A stretch of DNA of 64,000 nt from Lonicera japonica (Eukaryota; Streptophyta; Magnoliopsida; Dipsacales; Caprifoliaceae). The stretch is taken from positions 11,611,411-11,675,410 of the forward strand of contig CM038467.1 of the NCBI GenBank assembly GCA_021464415.1, given 5' to 3'. Numbering within the stretch: the stretch's first letter is position 1; each line of letters starts with the position of its first letter. Below, piece by piece: positions 11,972 through 24,871 of the stretch. Position numbers and translations under genes: made by a program. The notes beneath the pieces were generated by a model. It saw nothing but the letters and a program-made list of their open reading frames with translations, was not told where the DNA came from and did not search any database.

Positions 11972-14798
11972 GACTTGGTACTCTCATGATGTAAAAATAA
12001 TGCTTAGTTAGCTTTAGTCACGCACTGCGAGTGAGATTACTCGAGTAAAAAGGTGGCCCGGACACCCCATAAAGTAACTCTCCAAAAAAAAAAATGAAAT
12101 ATGAAGGATGGAACTAATAAATATACACATTAATTTTTAAGGTGGTATTATATTATTATCAAAGAAAAGTATAATTTTATAAATACACAATATAACTTCT
12201 CTATTTGTAGAGTAGCCATTTTTAATTTACTTATTTACACACGTGATAGATAGGCTTATAATTTGAGTTACTTATATCAAAAATAGGATAAAGTGTTAAC
12301 TTAGTCGTACTGTCGAAATTAATTCCATAAAAAAACCTTACCGGTAGTTAAGATGAAAAAAGTAAAATTTAAGTATTTTTCATTTAAAAAAAATAAGGAA
12401 ATCAAAAAGCATCTTTTAAAATCACAAGAATTCCGCTTCGGAGTAATAAAACAGTTTCTTAGTTACCGAGCTGCCCCAGACCAGAAAAAAAGAAAAAGAA
12501 GAAGATCTGTCCCAGGCCCTGGGCGCGTTATTTTAAAAATACAAGAATTCAGTTTTTGAGTAATAAAGTAGCAAAAATTCCTTTGAATCTGTAACATTAT
12601 TACATATTAATTTATGGCGCTCAAAGGAATGAGAACGACTAATTAACTTTCTATTCTTAGCACTGATATATACCAAAAAATAAAATATTGAAAAATAGGG
12701 TTTATATAAAAAAAAATTATGGAAAAAATCAGGGAATAATATTTTTTGTAAATTAAGGAATCTGACCAAATTTTAAAAGGAGTGCAAAGTTAATTTAATT
12801 TGCAGTAGATTTTTAAATTATATTTTTTATGAAATCATGCAAAATTAATTTTGCATTACATGTTTTTTAGCATATTATTATAAATATGTATTTAATTGAC
12901 AGTGCTTTAGAATAATTTAACAAATTATATATTTAAAACATATTTATTAATAAAATGTACATAATAATTTTTTCGAAGTTATACGAAGTTAATTTTGCAC
13001 ACCTTATTTTCTAAAACGTTATTATGTATTTGTGTTTACTTGACGTTGATTTAAAATTTAATGAATGAAACATAAGAATATATTTGTTAGAAAATATAAA
13101 CACATCATGCAAAACAAATTTGTATGAAAAAATTTTGATTGCAAAGTTAAATTTGTACAAAATACAATTTTGTGCGAAATTAAGTTTGCACTCAACAAAA
13201 TTTTGTACAAAGTTAAGTTTGCACTTTGTCTAACTCTTATTTTAAAATATAATTGATAAATAAACTCTTATTTCAAAATGATAATATTTATGCCCTTATT
13301 TTTAAAAAATATTATTCATTAATTTTTTCACAAAAAATATTATCACGCAAATTTTTTTACCTCATTTTTAAAAAGAAAAAAAAATCTTTGCACTGATATG
13401 ACAATTAATTATTCGGAAGTTTAATTAAAGAAAGCACTGAGAAAGGGTGGAATTAAACAAAATCCCATTTCATTTGAATACCCCTAGAAACACTTTAGAG
13501 TTGCAGGTTTCGTTATTTGGTTGGCTTTTTAAAAAATATTTTAGCTTTTTTTTAAAAAAAATAAAATTGTTTTTGGTTCACTCATTTTAAAAACTTCATT
13601 TAAATAAAAAAAAAAAAAAATTTGTTTATTTTTTCTTTTGTATTTTAAAAAAAAATTAAGAAATGAATAAAAAACAAAAAAAATATTTTTTTTTAAAATT
13701 TTAAAAATAATATACCGTATATAAATCAAATTTAAAAAAATTATACTTAAAAGTAAATTTTAAATTAAAGATTATCTAACCAAACAAAACCTTAATTACT
13801 ATAAAAAATTTAATATATATATTGAGATTTAATGTTATTTGGTTACCTTGAATTTGACCAAAACTAGTCCTAGAAATTTGAGAGTGTGGGTATGGCCCAA
13901 AACTAAAAGAAGGTATCAAAAGCGGAAGTGGATGAAAGAAAAGAAAGTCGTGCTAGCAAAAGGGTGATTTTCTTAAAGAGAGATTCTCATACGTTCTTGA
14001 TTCTAGCTATTAGTTACATAGTTTACAATTACATTTGAAAAACAGTAGTCCAAATATTTTGCATGAATTACAATATACTATGTGTGAGTAAGCCTTATTT
14101 CCATGCAAACATGTATTTAAGTTAGAAGGGAAAATAAACCCAAAAAAAATTCGTTCAATTGTTAAAACTATTCTTACTAACCCAAAAAATTGTAGATTTG
14201 AATTTGATCCTAAAATGTTTAACATATATTATTCAAGAACCAATTTTATCAATGACGCCATTTCAATTTTGTACGTATTGAAATGAGTTTCAATATATTG
14301 TATAAATATTGAAATTAAAGCAAGTCTGAGCGCTTGAGGCCGATTATAGTTCTTAAATAAAGTTTTTACCTTTTATTAACTTTAGGCCGAAAGACTAATA
14401 CGATCATATGGATTATTACATTGAAGCCCACCAATAATTATAATATAATATATATATATATATATATTACTGTATATATATTAAAAACGATCAATATTAA
14501 TCTATTATGCCTTGATACTTATTTTTGATGTTTTAGTACTTATTTAAAATTATAAAATTACGTTTCTTAATTTATGCTACATGTTTAATCCTTTCTATGT
14601 TCTAATAAAAGTTTAATATTTTTTTTTATCAAATGGATCTAAAAGGATAATTTGTGCCATCTTAATTCAAATAAATCAATCAAACCAACATCATTAGAAT
14701 TTTTTTTCTTCGTTCCTTTCTTTTTTTTTTTTTTTTTTTAACATATCAAATTTTCCTACACCTTGATTCTTTCTTCTTTTTTTTTTTTTTTTACATAT
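11972..14798. other. AT-rich intergenic stretch, no gene seen
   Basis: Only short low-complexity frames were found. Between about 12780 and 13220 a GCAAAGTTAA / AAATTTTG motif recurs irregularly in both orientations (near 12785, 13143, 13157 and 13210), perhaps the remains of a repeat. Long T/A homopolymers occur at 13600-13700 and 14720-14792. No element ends could be defined. Confidence 0.5.
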
Positions 14799-14801
14799 TA
14801 A

Positions 14802-15394
14802 GACCATCTCCACTGGAGAGGGTAAATAGCCAAATTTGGCTTTTTTATTGCCTTATTCGGTAAGGTAAATAGGTAAAAAAGTGGTTAAAAGTGTAAACCA
14901 AAGCCAAAGATAGCAGCCGACAAAATTTTAGCTTCCACGATTAATGAAGTGTCGGCGCAGAATTTTTCACTCTCACGATACATGATGTGTCGTGAGAAAA
15001 TTTAAATGCCTTGGCCGATTAATCATGTGTCGTGCGACACATCAGAAAAAATTTCGGAAATGGAATTTTCTATGTATATAAAATTAATAATGTAGATAAT
15101 GCCTTAAAGCATTGGCTAATTAATAATGTATATGATGTTGATGATGTGTCAGTGGTATGTTTTCAATGGAAGAAAAAAAAAACACAAAATGCCTGCCACG
15201 ACACATCATGTGTCGTGGGAGGGAAAAGCCTTGGACGATCAATCATGTCTCGTGGGAGAGATTAATATGCTCGCCCGACACTTCATAAATCGTGCAAGCT
15301 AAATTTAGCTTTTTACCGTTGCCTTTCTTAATTATTAAATAATGTAAATATACATATTTAGCCTATCTTTATACCCTACCCACTAAAGATGGCC
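14802..15394. mobile_element. PIF/Harbinger-like MITE with internal palindromes
   Basis: Termini GACCATCT (left) and AGATGGCC (right) are imperfect inverted repeats that extend inward with GGTAAATA / TATACCCTAC blocks. Both sides carry TAA (14799-14801 and 15395-15397), the PIF/Harbinger target duplication. Inside, at about 14935-15295, the word CACGACACAT and its complement ATGTGTCGTG recur several times, in places back to back as near-perfect palindromes (around 15027 and 15195). No transposase frame is present. Confidence 0.75.
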
Positions 15395-15598
15395 TAACAT
15401 GTATTAATCACACATGCATTGTTGTGGACTGCCTCTTGTTTACAATGTTTCCTCTTTCACATGGTGCAGCCCACGTGCGAGTGCAGGTCCATGTGAAATT
15501 ATGACCCCATTTGATTTGACAATTTGATAATACCAAACCAGCCCCCCGTTCTAACCAAATTAAAGAGGAATATGACAATTTACTGTAAGACATAATTA

Positions 15599-15996
15599 GA
15601 GTATGTCTCATGGTATAATTAAAATAATTAAATTTAATAATATTATTTTAATGGTATAATTAAATTTTAGTAATTTTTTAACTCATAATTAAATTAAATT
15701 TATTTTATTTATAATCAAAGTTAATAATATTTTTCAATAATCAAAATGAGGGGCCTACCAATTTTATTGAGTAAAAGAGAATTTTTTTAAATTTAAATAA
15801 TTTTTCTTTTCTTTTTTTGAAATAAAATTGAAATTGATTAATTTGTAACCAATTAATATAATGGACACCACAAATTTGGTTATTTAGAAAAAATAGCCAT
15901 TAGGGATGCGTACATTGTTAACTTTAACAACTTAGTAAATAGATAATCAAAAGTTATTTTGATTATTCAATTTTGGTTATTCCATTTGAGATACTC
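15599..15996. mobile_element. Small TIR element (GAGTAT/ATACTC ends), copy 1
   Basis: The left end GAGTATGTCTC and right end GAGATACTC are near inverted repeats. The body matches, in opposite orientation, the interval at about 45914-46410 (shared AAAATTGAATAAT and GTTAAAGTTAAC blocks). The flanks are palindromic (TTA/TAA), so the target duplication cannot be assigned. It is non-coding. Confidence 0.55.
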
Positions 15997-16003
15997 TAAT
16001 ATT

Positions 16004-17407
16004 TTCTAAATTTTATGTTAACGTGAAATGATGCTCTACACTTTGAGGGGTGATTTTTGAATTACATAGATAACTAAAAAATGAGGTTAAGCGAAATTTT
16101 TTTCCAAACATTTGGTAACAAGATAAAAAAAATAGTAAAAAAATAATATATTTTTGCAAAAAAAATAAGTTAAAGGATGTATTGAAATTACCTTTTACCT
16201 TAGATTTCTTTTATAAAACTATTTTTTTAAGTGGTGATGAATTTTTTTTCTTCACAAAACAAAAAGGATGATAAATATCATATACTCACAAGAATGAGTA
16301 TGAGATAGAGAGTGTATCTCGACACATCCCTTAACTCTTTTTTTTTTTTTTCATTTTTTTCACATTAATTAGTTATTTTTCTTGTTGCTATCGAACAATT
16401 AAAGCTTACAAGTTTAGTAATTTTTTTTATACCTGAAAAGGAGTCCATTATTTATTTTATCAAAATTTATTATTGTAAACAAATTTTGTTTCTAACTATA
16501 TTTTTTGGACTCTTTTTTTTTACCAATTAAGTATGTTAAATTAGTATATCCTCTCTTTTTTTTGGTTCTACTATATCCTTAAATAGTTGAAAAACTCATA
16601 TAAATAAAATGTTATATTGTTATTTGGTTGGCAGTACTGCAGTAGAAGGTGAAAATTTAGTTAACTACACTACTTTTTTAGTATATATACATTTAATTTG
16701 CATAAAAATGTGAAAAAACAACATTTTAATAAGTGACAATAATTTTATATACAATACCAACGAAATATGCTATTATATTTTTCTTGTAAATCAATCATTC
16801 TTACAATATTACAAGTAAACACATATGTTAGATTGTGTAGTTTTCATTGAGTGGTTATATCATCAAAATATTTATACATGAAGAATGTACAATTTTAAAA
16901 ACATACAATACTTTTTAAAATAATATTATACTCGAATAAAAAGATAATTATTTTGAAATTTGAGTACCTTTTCCATTTCAGATTTAAGAACCAGAAAAGA
17001 TACGAACCATTATTTTATTTTTTTGGTTTGAGGGATTCGCGCATCTCGACTAATTTTCGCTAAAAGTGCAATTGCTACTAGCCAAAAATTATTTTAACAG
17101 CATAAATATTTAATATAAAAATTAATATATTAAATGTAATCGTATGTATTGATTAACAAAATCTTATCACAATCGGTTATAAATCATAATACATTAATTT
17201 TTTATATAAAATATTTATATCAATGTAATACTACTATGTATTATATGTACAGTTTAAATAGACGCATTCCATTCCACGTGGCTCACTTTTTGGTAGGCAT
17301 GGGATTAAGAGAGTAGATTAGACAGCTATATCCCAGATGATTAAAATAGTTAAAGACTGAAACATTCCTCTGAGCATTAGAGAGGGGTTTACATAGTGCA
17401 CTATATT
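16004..17407. other. AT-rich intergenic stretch, nothing recognised
   Basis: No open frame of interest, no definable repeat ends and no RNA gene were seen. Composition is very AT-rich with poly-T runs near 16340 and 16510. Confidence 0.5.
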
Positions 17408-17415
17408 GTGTCTCT

Positions 17416-18932
17416 TGTGAATGTTTTAATTACTCGCAAGTGCACGAATCGAATACTAATATAACTTAAGTAAGAGCGAGGTCGAACCCTAGAGACTTGA
17501 TGGATGGAACGAACGTATCTTTCTCACTAATTCTAATTAATTTCTAATCTAGCTTAAAAAGTGATTGGGATGATTTATCAACAAAGAATGTGAATAAAAT
17601 AAAATAATAAACTAATAAAAATACTAATAAAATAATCAATTAATAAAATACTAGGGTGACGGAGTCATATATTTGATATCATGTTCCTAGTATCCATGCC
17701 CAGCAAACTCCACTTTCTGTCTCGCACTAATTTGGTCTCTCGACTCTATTAGATGTGGAAAATAAATTAAATTAAGCCCAATTAAATTAAATTATCCGAG
17801 TGTTAATTTTTCCATAGCCAAACGAATGTATAAAATCAAAACACTCACTATATCCGTCAAAACACACCCTCCGCTCTCAACAAATCATAAGGTGAATCCA
17901 ACAAAAAAATAGTGAGAATCCAATTTTATTTTTTTATCAATTAAAATAGGCATTCAATTGAAAAAATTATTTTTAATATTAAAGTATTAAATTGGTAGAG
18001 TCAATTGGCATGAATACGTGCAAGGGAATCAATCAAATATACTCATCCTTAACCTTAGAAAATAACCTAGCCTAGTATGCTCGCAATTAAAATATAATAC
18101 ATAATTAAATAATGCATAATTAAATAAATTAAATACTTATTTGGTACGCGCAACTATATTAATAAAAAATAAAATAATTCTAAATTGTAATTATAATTGT
18201 CCGCAAAGCATCCAAATATTTGAAATAAATATCGTGATACCAATAACTGTACTCGGCAAAAGAGAAAGAAAAAAACTCACGGCTGCTTTATCGAAAAGAA
18301 AGAAAAATAGAAAAATAGAAAAATAAGGTTCTGTCCATTGACAATCGCACAAGAGGAGAGGAGAAAAAAAAAACAAAATTAAGATGCAACTGATTTTATC
18401 GACAAACGTGCAAGGAATTGAAGAGGAGAAAAATTAATAATTTGCAAGGCTGTCTAAGATGATTGCTGCGGCTCCCTCTCTTTTTATAATTGATGTAAGA
18501 GCTACTGTAGGGCTTTTAATAAAATAAGTGGGCCTGGCCCTTTAATTAATTGGCTGCTGCTAAAACTAAGTTGGGTGGGCCGGCCTGCTGCTAAACTTGG
18601 CCCGCTGGAATGAATTTATTCAGCGCACTGATTTTATTTTGACCATAACTTTTCACTCAAAACTCCGATTGATGCAAGGTTTTCGCCCACGCGTAGCTAA
18701 CTCAAAAATATAGAACTTTTGTCTCTGGAGTTTTCTTCAAATTCTGTACGGATTAGTGCCAGAAATTTATTGAACTCAAGCCTTGCGTGCAGCCATTTTT
18801 TTCCTTCAATTGTAAACTTCTCGATTTAATTCCAAATACCTGAAAAGCTCCAAAAACACAACAAATGTAGTAATATATGCTCTTCAAGATATATATTAGT
18901 GCCCTAAATTGTACCAATTTCTTGGCACATCA
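17416..18932 (-). repeat. 1.5-kb dispersed-repeat-like block, possible solo LTR
   Basis: On the minus strand the block starts TGATGTGCC and ends near GTGCACTTGCGAGT...CACA, so it has TG...CA termini. The GTGCACTTGCG-type ending with a nearby 'gttcgacctcgctc' phrase resembles the 3' ends of plant LTR retrotransposon LTRs that I recall. The flanks GTGTCTCT (17408-17415) and GTGTCTCA (18933-18940) match at seven of eight positions, which is longer than the usual 5-bp LTR duplication. No coding sequence is present. The classification is tentative. Confidence 0.4.
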
Positions 18933-19297
18933 GTGTCTCAATGCTCTTGTCCTTTATTCTGTTTAATTCCCGATCAATTCTGAACAAACTCGGAAGACTA
19001 CTTTGAAATCATTGAGAAACCATAAAATGTAGTAAAGGTGACTATTTAAATTTGAAAAATATCAAGATCGGGTCTCACTCAAAATAGGAAAAGCTATTAA
19101 TTATATGTAGTAAAGGAGAGACTTTTTGTTCCCATTAAAAGAGACACTTAGGTCTCCCTTTTTTCAAACAAAAAAAAAGGAAAAGAAAAGATTCAAAAGA
19201 AACCATATTTTATTCATCCGTATGTAATTAAAATCATAAGACATCAATATTAAAAAATGATTCAATCTACTTAAGAGGTCACAGGTCTCACCTCTTA

Positions 19298-19750
19298 GAT
19301 TTTGTTTGGTTTACGAAAGGAAAATCAATTCCATTATCTTTCTCATGGGGATGAGAAACTAAAGTTATTATTAGGTATTATTTCTTGTGTTTGCTAAAGT
19401 ATGAAAAATATTCAGGAAATACTATTTGATTTTCCTTCCGGTATTTGGCTGGTACAAGAAAGGAAAGTAAAAATATATTAATATTCTAATAATACTCTTG
19501 TATTTTAAAATAAAAACATCATACAAATTTGGCAATAACACATTCAGGTAGGGGTATTGTTGTCCAAAACTTTTATAATAAATGCGGAAAAATCAGAAGG
19601 AAAAATCAATATCATAAGATTTGAGTGAAATGATTTTTCCCCTACTTTCCTTTCTGTAAGGAAAGCATTTTAGGAGTTTGTGCTTATTAAATAAAAAAAA
19701 GTAATGACTTTTCTTTTCTAAATTTTTAAATCCACGAACTAAACGAGTCC
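19298..19750. mobile_element. PIF/Harbinger-like MITE
   Basis: The left end GATTTTGTTTGGTTTACGA and right end CACGAACTAAACGAGTCC are imperfect inverted repeats built on GTTTGGTT / AACTAAAC. Both sides carry TTA (19295-19297 and 19751-19753). The interior holds complementary 'ggaaaatcaat' and 'atttttcc' segments, so it could fold. It is non-coding. Confidence 0.65.
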
Positions 19751-19753
19751 TTA

Positions 19754-21511
19754 CTATAAGCAACTTTGGAATTATTTAGGGATGGCAAGTCAAGGATCAC
19801 TTATGCTGCTCCATTTAGCTAGTTTGCACGGGTGATGGTTAGTATTATCGCTTGTATTAAAAAAAATATATATAAAATGTAAATGAATTTGGACCATTTG
19901 TGAACTATGTTTGTAGAGCAGCTTTTCTTTCTTTTTTTTTGTTTAGCAAACTTACAATCTTACATTATAAGATTTGAGTGGTTTTTCACAGCTAGGGTCT
20001 TTTTTATCTCGAAACAACTCACTCGCTCTTAGTGGTCGCTCAATCTGGGGCAAATTTTAGATTACTGATTTTTAATTAGCTGTGTATCAGTTATACATCA
20101 TAAGTTTTAAGTGATTTGATCAACTTCTAAAAGTATTGCAAACACTATAATATAATTTTTAGCCTTATATATATATATATAAATATTTATATGGGTTTCT
20201 CTTATTCGTCTTAGTATTTTGTAACTACGATTCTATTTTCACAAAAATCCTACTGAGAGAAGAAGTTATCAGCCACTACCGTCATTCCTCATTGAATGAA
20301 CGGCTAAGATTTGACTCAGTGTGATCAACGGCTACCAGAATTCGTATAATTGAATGAGTTTTGGGGAAGATGGTAGATGAACGTCCGTGACATCCTCCTC
20401 ATCTTTGTAGTTAGTTGTATCAACTTCGATGTCCCTGTGTTTACAGGTGCCAAAACATCAGCAGCATAATAATATAATACATCAAAGCAGTAAAAAGCAA
20501 CACTGAATAAATAGAGTAACAAAAAAAACCGAAGAAAATAAAATTCAAGAAGTTCTTCCCAACTGAAGACTACAGAAACTTAAGTCGATCTCCACTCGAG
20601 AAAAAAGGGGGCAAATGTAGATAGGGTCCACCGGCAATAGCCGATACAACCGATAGGCCAAGTCGCAACGGGGAAAGCAGAGCCCAGCAGACCCAAACCT
20701 GTCTCGGGAATCCGAGAGTACGTGGCACGGAGGATTGGATATAAGGACCGCTGGGTTAGCACTAGATCCAGTCACCTGGACGATATAGAGAGATGCCATT
20801 TTATTACCCCTAGCGAGGCAGTCTTTTACTTAATGGAGGGCGTATTAGCAAGTCACACCCCACCTGTCCACTCACATTAATGATATATGGCTTAATTTCT
20901 CACTTCAAGGCTACAAATGAGGGCATTAATATATTCACTATCAAAGACAAATCATTTTAGTAGATCAGCTAGCTATCAACTAACACGCTCCACAAACCAT
21001 CATACCCACCGGGCCGGTGTCTTGATCTAGCTCTCTCTCTTATTGTTTGGGTGCTTAATGTCTTCGCCCCAAGCCAATGCTATAGCATTCCATATTATCT
21101 TTATCGTGTAATGTGTTTCAGAATTAAATGTAATGTTACTATTATGATTAGTGAAATGAAGTGTTATGAAATTAGTGCATTGAACTTCCATTGTATTGAT
21201 CGAGTAACGCCTCATATCCACACACCAATATATTCATACTACTACCCCCTATACAGACTACCATCCTACAAACTTATTTATTCGCGTTTATCTTTTTTAT
21301 TGTTTTGGGAAAATGAAAACCTTAAGAGACCTTACCTCCAGTCCAAGTTTGACCAAAGCGTGCTGAAGTTGTAATGTCTAGGCTGGATGTCTTCATAGGC
21401 ATTATCAGATTCATAATCGTAATCGTTCCAAAAGGGTGTTTCGGTTTTTTATCCTTCTTTTATTCTGCTGCCTGTACCAAATGAAATAGTTCAAAACGAA
21501 AAATCAAGGGG
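19754..21511. other. Intergenic stretch with one GC-richer block
   Basis: No recognisable gene. The part at about 20555-20810 is distinctly GC-richer than its surroundings and is open on the minus strand in two frames (84 and 60 codons), but neither translation resembles a family I know. It could be a gene fragment, a non-coding transcript or part of an old insertion. Confidence 0.4.
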
Positions 21512-21868
21512 GAGATGGTAAAGCCCAAGAGCTTCGGCTCAAGTGGCATGGTCCCTCACTTGGGAGGTTGTGGGTTTCATCCCCCTCCTCTCCCGCTCTT
21601 CCACTTTTAGTTCTAGTAACAAGGAAGAGATTTAGACTTCCCATGTTGTTTGTGCGTGTGTGCCGGGGGGGTGGGGTGGGCATGGTTGAAGGGGGTAAAT
21701 CAAATGATAAAGACATGGGTTTTGAGGGACCAATTATTTACCTCTATTGGAACTTCGGTAGTAGGAGGTGCGGTCTGAAACTGTACACTAGGTACGTGGG
21801 CTAATCTCGAGAGATGCTCCAGCAGCACGTTCCTGGAATGCCCGAATCTCGTGTCATATAAAAAAAAT
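21512..21868 (+). mobile_element. tRNA-derived SINE
   Basis: The head carries a box A-like CTTCGGCTCAAGTGGCATGG followed about 25 nt later by a box B-like GTGGGTTTCATCCCC, the internal Pol III promoter layout of plant SINEs. The 3' part contains GTCTGAAACTGTACA and GGTACGTGGGCTAATCTCGAG, which recall plant SINE 3' modules. It ends in an A run at about 21860. I found no clear target duplication. Short frames across it on both strands are not genes. Confidence 0.6.
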
Positions 21869-22531
21869 TACATAAGAGAGGGAGAGAGGGGAATAACAAA
21901 GGCACGCGTATTGCTTGTGCAAAACAACATACAAGTACTCTTGCAAGAAAGAAGCTCTTGCAAGAAAGAAGCGTGTATCAGAACTTTAGAAGTATCTAAA
22001 GAAAGTTTGTAGATGTAAACAATTATGTTTTTTCTCCTACGGAATACACTTGTTTGCCATGTCAAAGATAAGCCACTTAGTTGAAGGACGAATCAGCAGT
22101 GATCTCTTGCAGCATAAAAATATAACACGCAGCTTTATTTGAAGTCACTATAGTCCTCCAAAATTGTATTTAAAATTCGGTCTCGTGTAGGGGAAAACAA
22201 ACAAACACCTTAGATGATAACAAATGGTAGCAACAACTAAAAACCTACTAACAATAGCTCCTAAAAGCCAAATCCTAGCTCTGTCCCTGAACTGCGTTTT
22301 GGTTCAGTACTGAGGATATGGTTTAGACCGTCGTGGCACGTAATAGGGGAGCTTCATGCAGAGGAATTATCAGATTACCAAGTGTTTCTTCAATAGCATT
22401 ATGAATTTCATAATAATTAGGTATAACAAATAAATGTCAGATTGAACATCACCATCTCTTAGGACCTCAATTTGCGGAACATATAATTAAAATAACTAGC
22501 AATAACTGAGCTAAGAGTTGTAAAGCCTAAC

Positions 22532-24871
22532 CGAAGTTTCTCCAAATATTTGGCCGAGTTCTGGTTATTGATGGGGCTTGCTTCAACATGAAGAGTGTAA
22601 TCAGGACCAAAGTACGCGTAGAATTCATTGTAAGGCAACTTATTATCCAGTACCACTCCAACTGCTACTACTGTCTGCAACAATACAACATGTCGTTCAA
22701 TAAAGTTTTCAAGTACAAAAAAATAAATAATATATATATAGAGAGAGAGAGAGAGAAACCTCGTAGCACCAGCAGCGGGCAACATTATGAGTCATATAAC
22801 CACTCCCACCCAAAACCATTAGAGGAATATTGAAAGATCTAAGGTAACAAAGGAAATCCGCATGGCCTTTGATAGACAAATTGAAGCAACCCAATCTATC
22901 ACCAGCCAATGAATCTGCACCGCACTGGAGAACTACTATGTCTGGCTGGTAAAGCTGCATAACTTTTTACATAATCTGTTTAAATAGACCACAGAAGCTT
23001 TCATCATCCATGCCATCATTTAGTGGGACATTTAAGGCATGGTACTTGCCCAAACCAAGACCAATATCTAGAATGTGCCCCATACCAGGAAAAAAGTCAC
23101 TGAACATGCGGAAATATATAGTCATCACTCTATCTGTGGTGAAAATGCCTCATCAACGCTATCTCCATGGTGAATGTCAATATCTACATATAATACACGC
23201 TGCCCCAAAAACATTCAGAGACACAATGTAGTTTTAAGATGGAGCAATAGAACATAAAAATAGATAAAACCAAAAATATGACAAGTACAAGAAAGCAAAG
23301 AATGAAAAAGATTTACAAACATTCAATAAAAGAAACAACGTGAAGAAAAAAAACACCTCAAAATATACACCGACAAATTGCCACCATTAATTGTAAAAAA
23401 AATGCCACCATCGTGAAAAGGTTTCATTTACCGCCATTTCTTTCCCTTCAATTTTTTCCTGAGCAAAAAACAATAGTGCCACAATTAACTAATGCCACGG
23501 GCAAGCTGATTTTAGTCCATCCATTTACTCCACCACTTTCATATTTGAATCTGATCAAATTCGATACAACCCTTCTTATAGTCCTTCTATTAATTTTGTT
23601 GAAAAATTATTCGAACTGCCATGCATAAATTTATTTTCTTAAGATTTTACCCACTCAGATTAAGTAAGTCGAGACATAGTCGTGGTTGATATTTTCTCTA
23701 ATTTGGATTCCACTAAACACGAATAACGCAGTAGTATAACATGTAAGTGTCAATTTCGTTTCAAAATTTGGACACAACACAAACATAACAAAAGAAATAT
23801 TTACCCAAAACCCCAAAGGACTGAAAGTGTGAAACTCAAAGCAAATTTGTTACCTTGTGAACCTTGAGGAGCTCAAGAATACCGAGAACAATATCATTAA
23901 CGTACCAAAATCCGAAGGCCTGTGATTCCTTTGCATGATGCAAACCTCCAGCCCAATTCACCGATATGTTGGCGTCTTGCCGGTTGAGCTTAACGGTGGC
24001 GCTGATGGAACCACCTGCGGAGGCCTGACAGAAGTCGAAAAGTCCGTGAAAGACAGTGTAAAATTTGAACTTGATATGGTCCACTACCATCATCACTGAT
24101 ACTTTCCCTGACTTAGCCACCTATCACTGGGTGCGGGATTTTAACTCAAAAGGCCTCAGTGATATTAGAAGTGAACTACTTACTTTTTAGTAACATGTTT
24201 TTCTCTTATATTTTTTGATGTGGGATCTTGTTATTCCTCAACACGCCCCTTCACATGCGACCCACATATCAAATTGCATGGGTAACCTAATTATCACATC
24301 GAGAACTGGTAAATTCGGGAGCCAACGCCAGTTTTTTCGAAGGGTCCCGGAGCTAACACCATTTTTTTTCGAAAGTCTAGTATTCATAGCCCAACCGGGC
24401 CAAGGACGTGAATTGGAATATAACCTTCCTCTGATACCAAGTTTCATATTCTGGAGTTCCTTCTTTTGGAATCAAAGTTGTACCGTGAATAAACGATAAT
24501 TTCTGTTTTTTCACGATATGTATCTTCATAAGTTGACACCATAGATCATAATTAGTTTCATCCAACATAAGTTGAGATCACGAGCGTGATCTTTGATGTT
24601 TTGGGGCGTGACGGAGGCTAGGAAGTCGACGTAGTCGTCGGAATGAAAGAGGCGGAGGTCTTCGAGAACACCGGGGAAGGGGAGGTGTATTTGCATGAAG
24701 CGGTGGAGGGAGTAGTGGAGGATGAGTTCGTGGGTAACATGGATACGGTGGGGCTTCAAGGGGTGGCCGTGGCCGTAGTAGTAGTAGTCGCCGATGGAGG
24801 GATCGTAGAAGTAGCATACACGCCGCTTTTTTGCGTCGGCGCCGGAGAAAGGGAGTGATGCCCCTCCTAAG
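22532..24871 (-). pseudogene. Histone deacetylase pseudogene (RPD3 class I, HDA6-like)
   Basis: Four exon-like blocks on the minus strand match class I RPD3-type deacetylases, closest to HDA6. Block 24871-24590 has KKRRVCYFYDPSIGDYYYYG and FHSDDYVDFLASV but no in-frame ATG. Block 24120-23854 has [29 protein letters not shown] and [13 protein letters not shown], ending at a GT donor; the conserved Cys of GFCYVND is Trp. Block 23199-22760 has VLYVDIDIHHGD, then a one-base loss breaks the frame; LNVPLNDGMDDESF leads to an in-frame TAA, followed by [17 protein letters not shown] and NVARCWCYE. Block 22674-22532 has DNKLPYNEF.AYFGPDYTLHVE. Splice sites are kept, so it is an ex-gene rather than a retrocopy. 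The C-terminal exons were not found. The active-site region around FHKFGDF is also changed. Confidence 0.9.
24121..24582 (-). mobile_element. Copia-like gag fragment plus repeat, at the broken HDA exon junction
   Basis: Minus-strand frame 24568-24377 begins MLDETNYDLWCQLMKIHI, then reads KLSFIHGT...YETWYQ. This is the N-terminal gag pattern of plant copia polyproteins (L-x-x-x-NY-x-x-W ... GY-I-x-G). The downstream part (about 24380-24122) is non-coding, with a phrase GATCCCACATC common in plant retroelement repeats. Together they replace the normal end of HDA exon 1 and the start of exon 2. No LTR pair or target duplication was found. It is a decayed fragment. Confidence 0.55.

Noticed and set aside
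21536..21590. A tRNA gene
   Set aside because: Box A and box B-like words are present but there is no cloverleaf; they belong to the SINE head.
21504..21804. Two overlapping frames of about 70-78 codons as genes
   Set aside because: They lie entirely within the SINE and follow its GC-rich segment on both strands.
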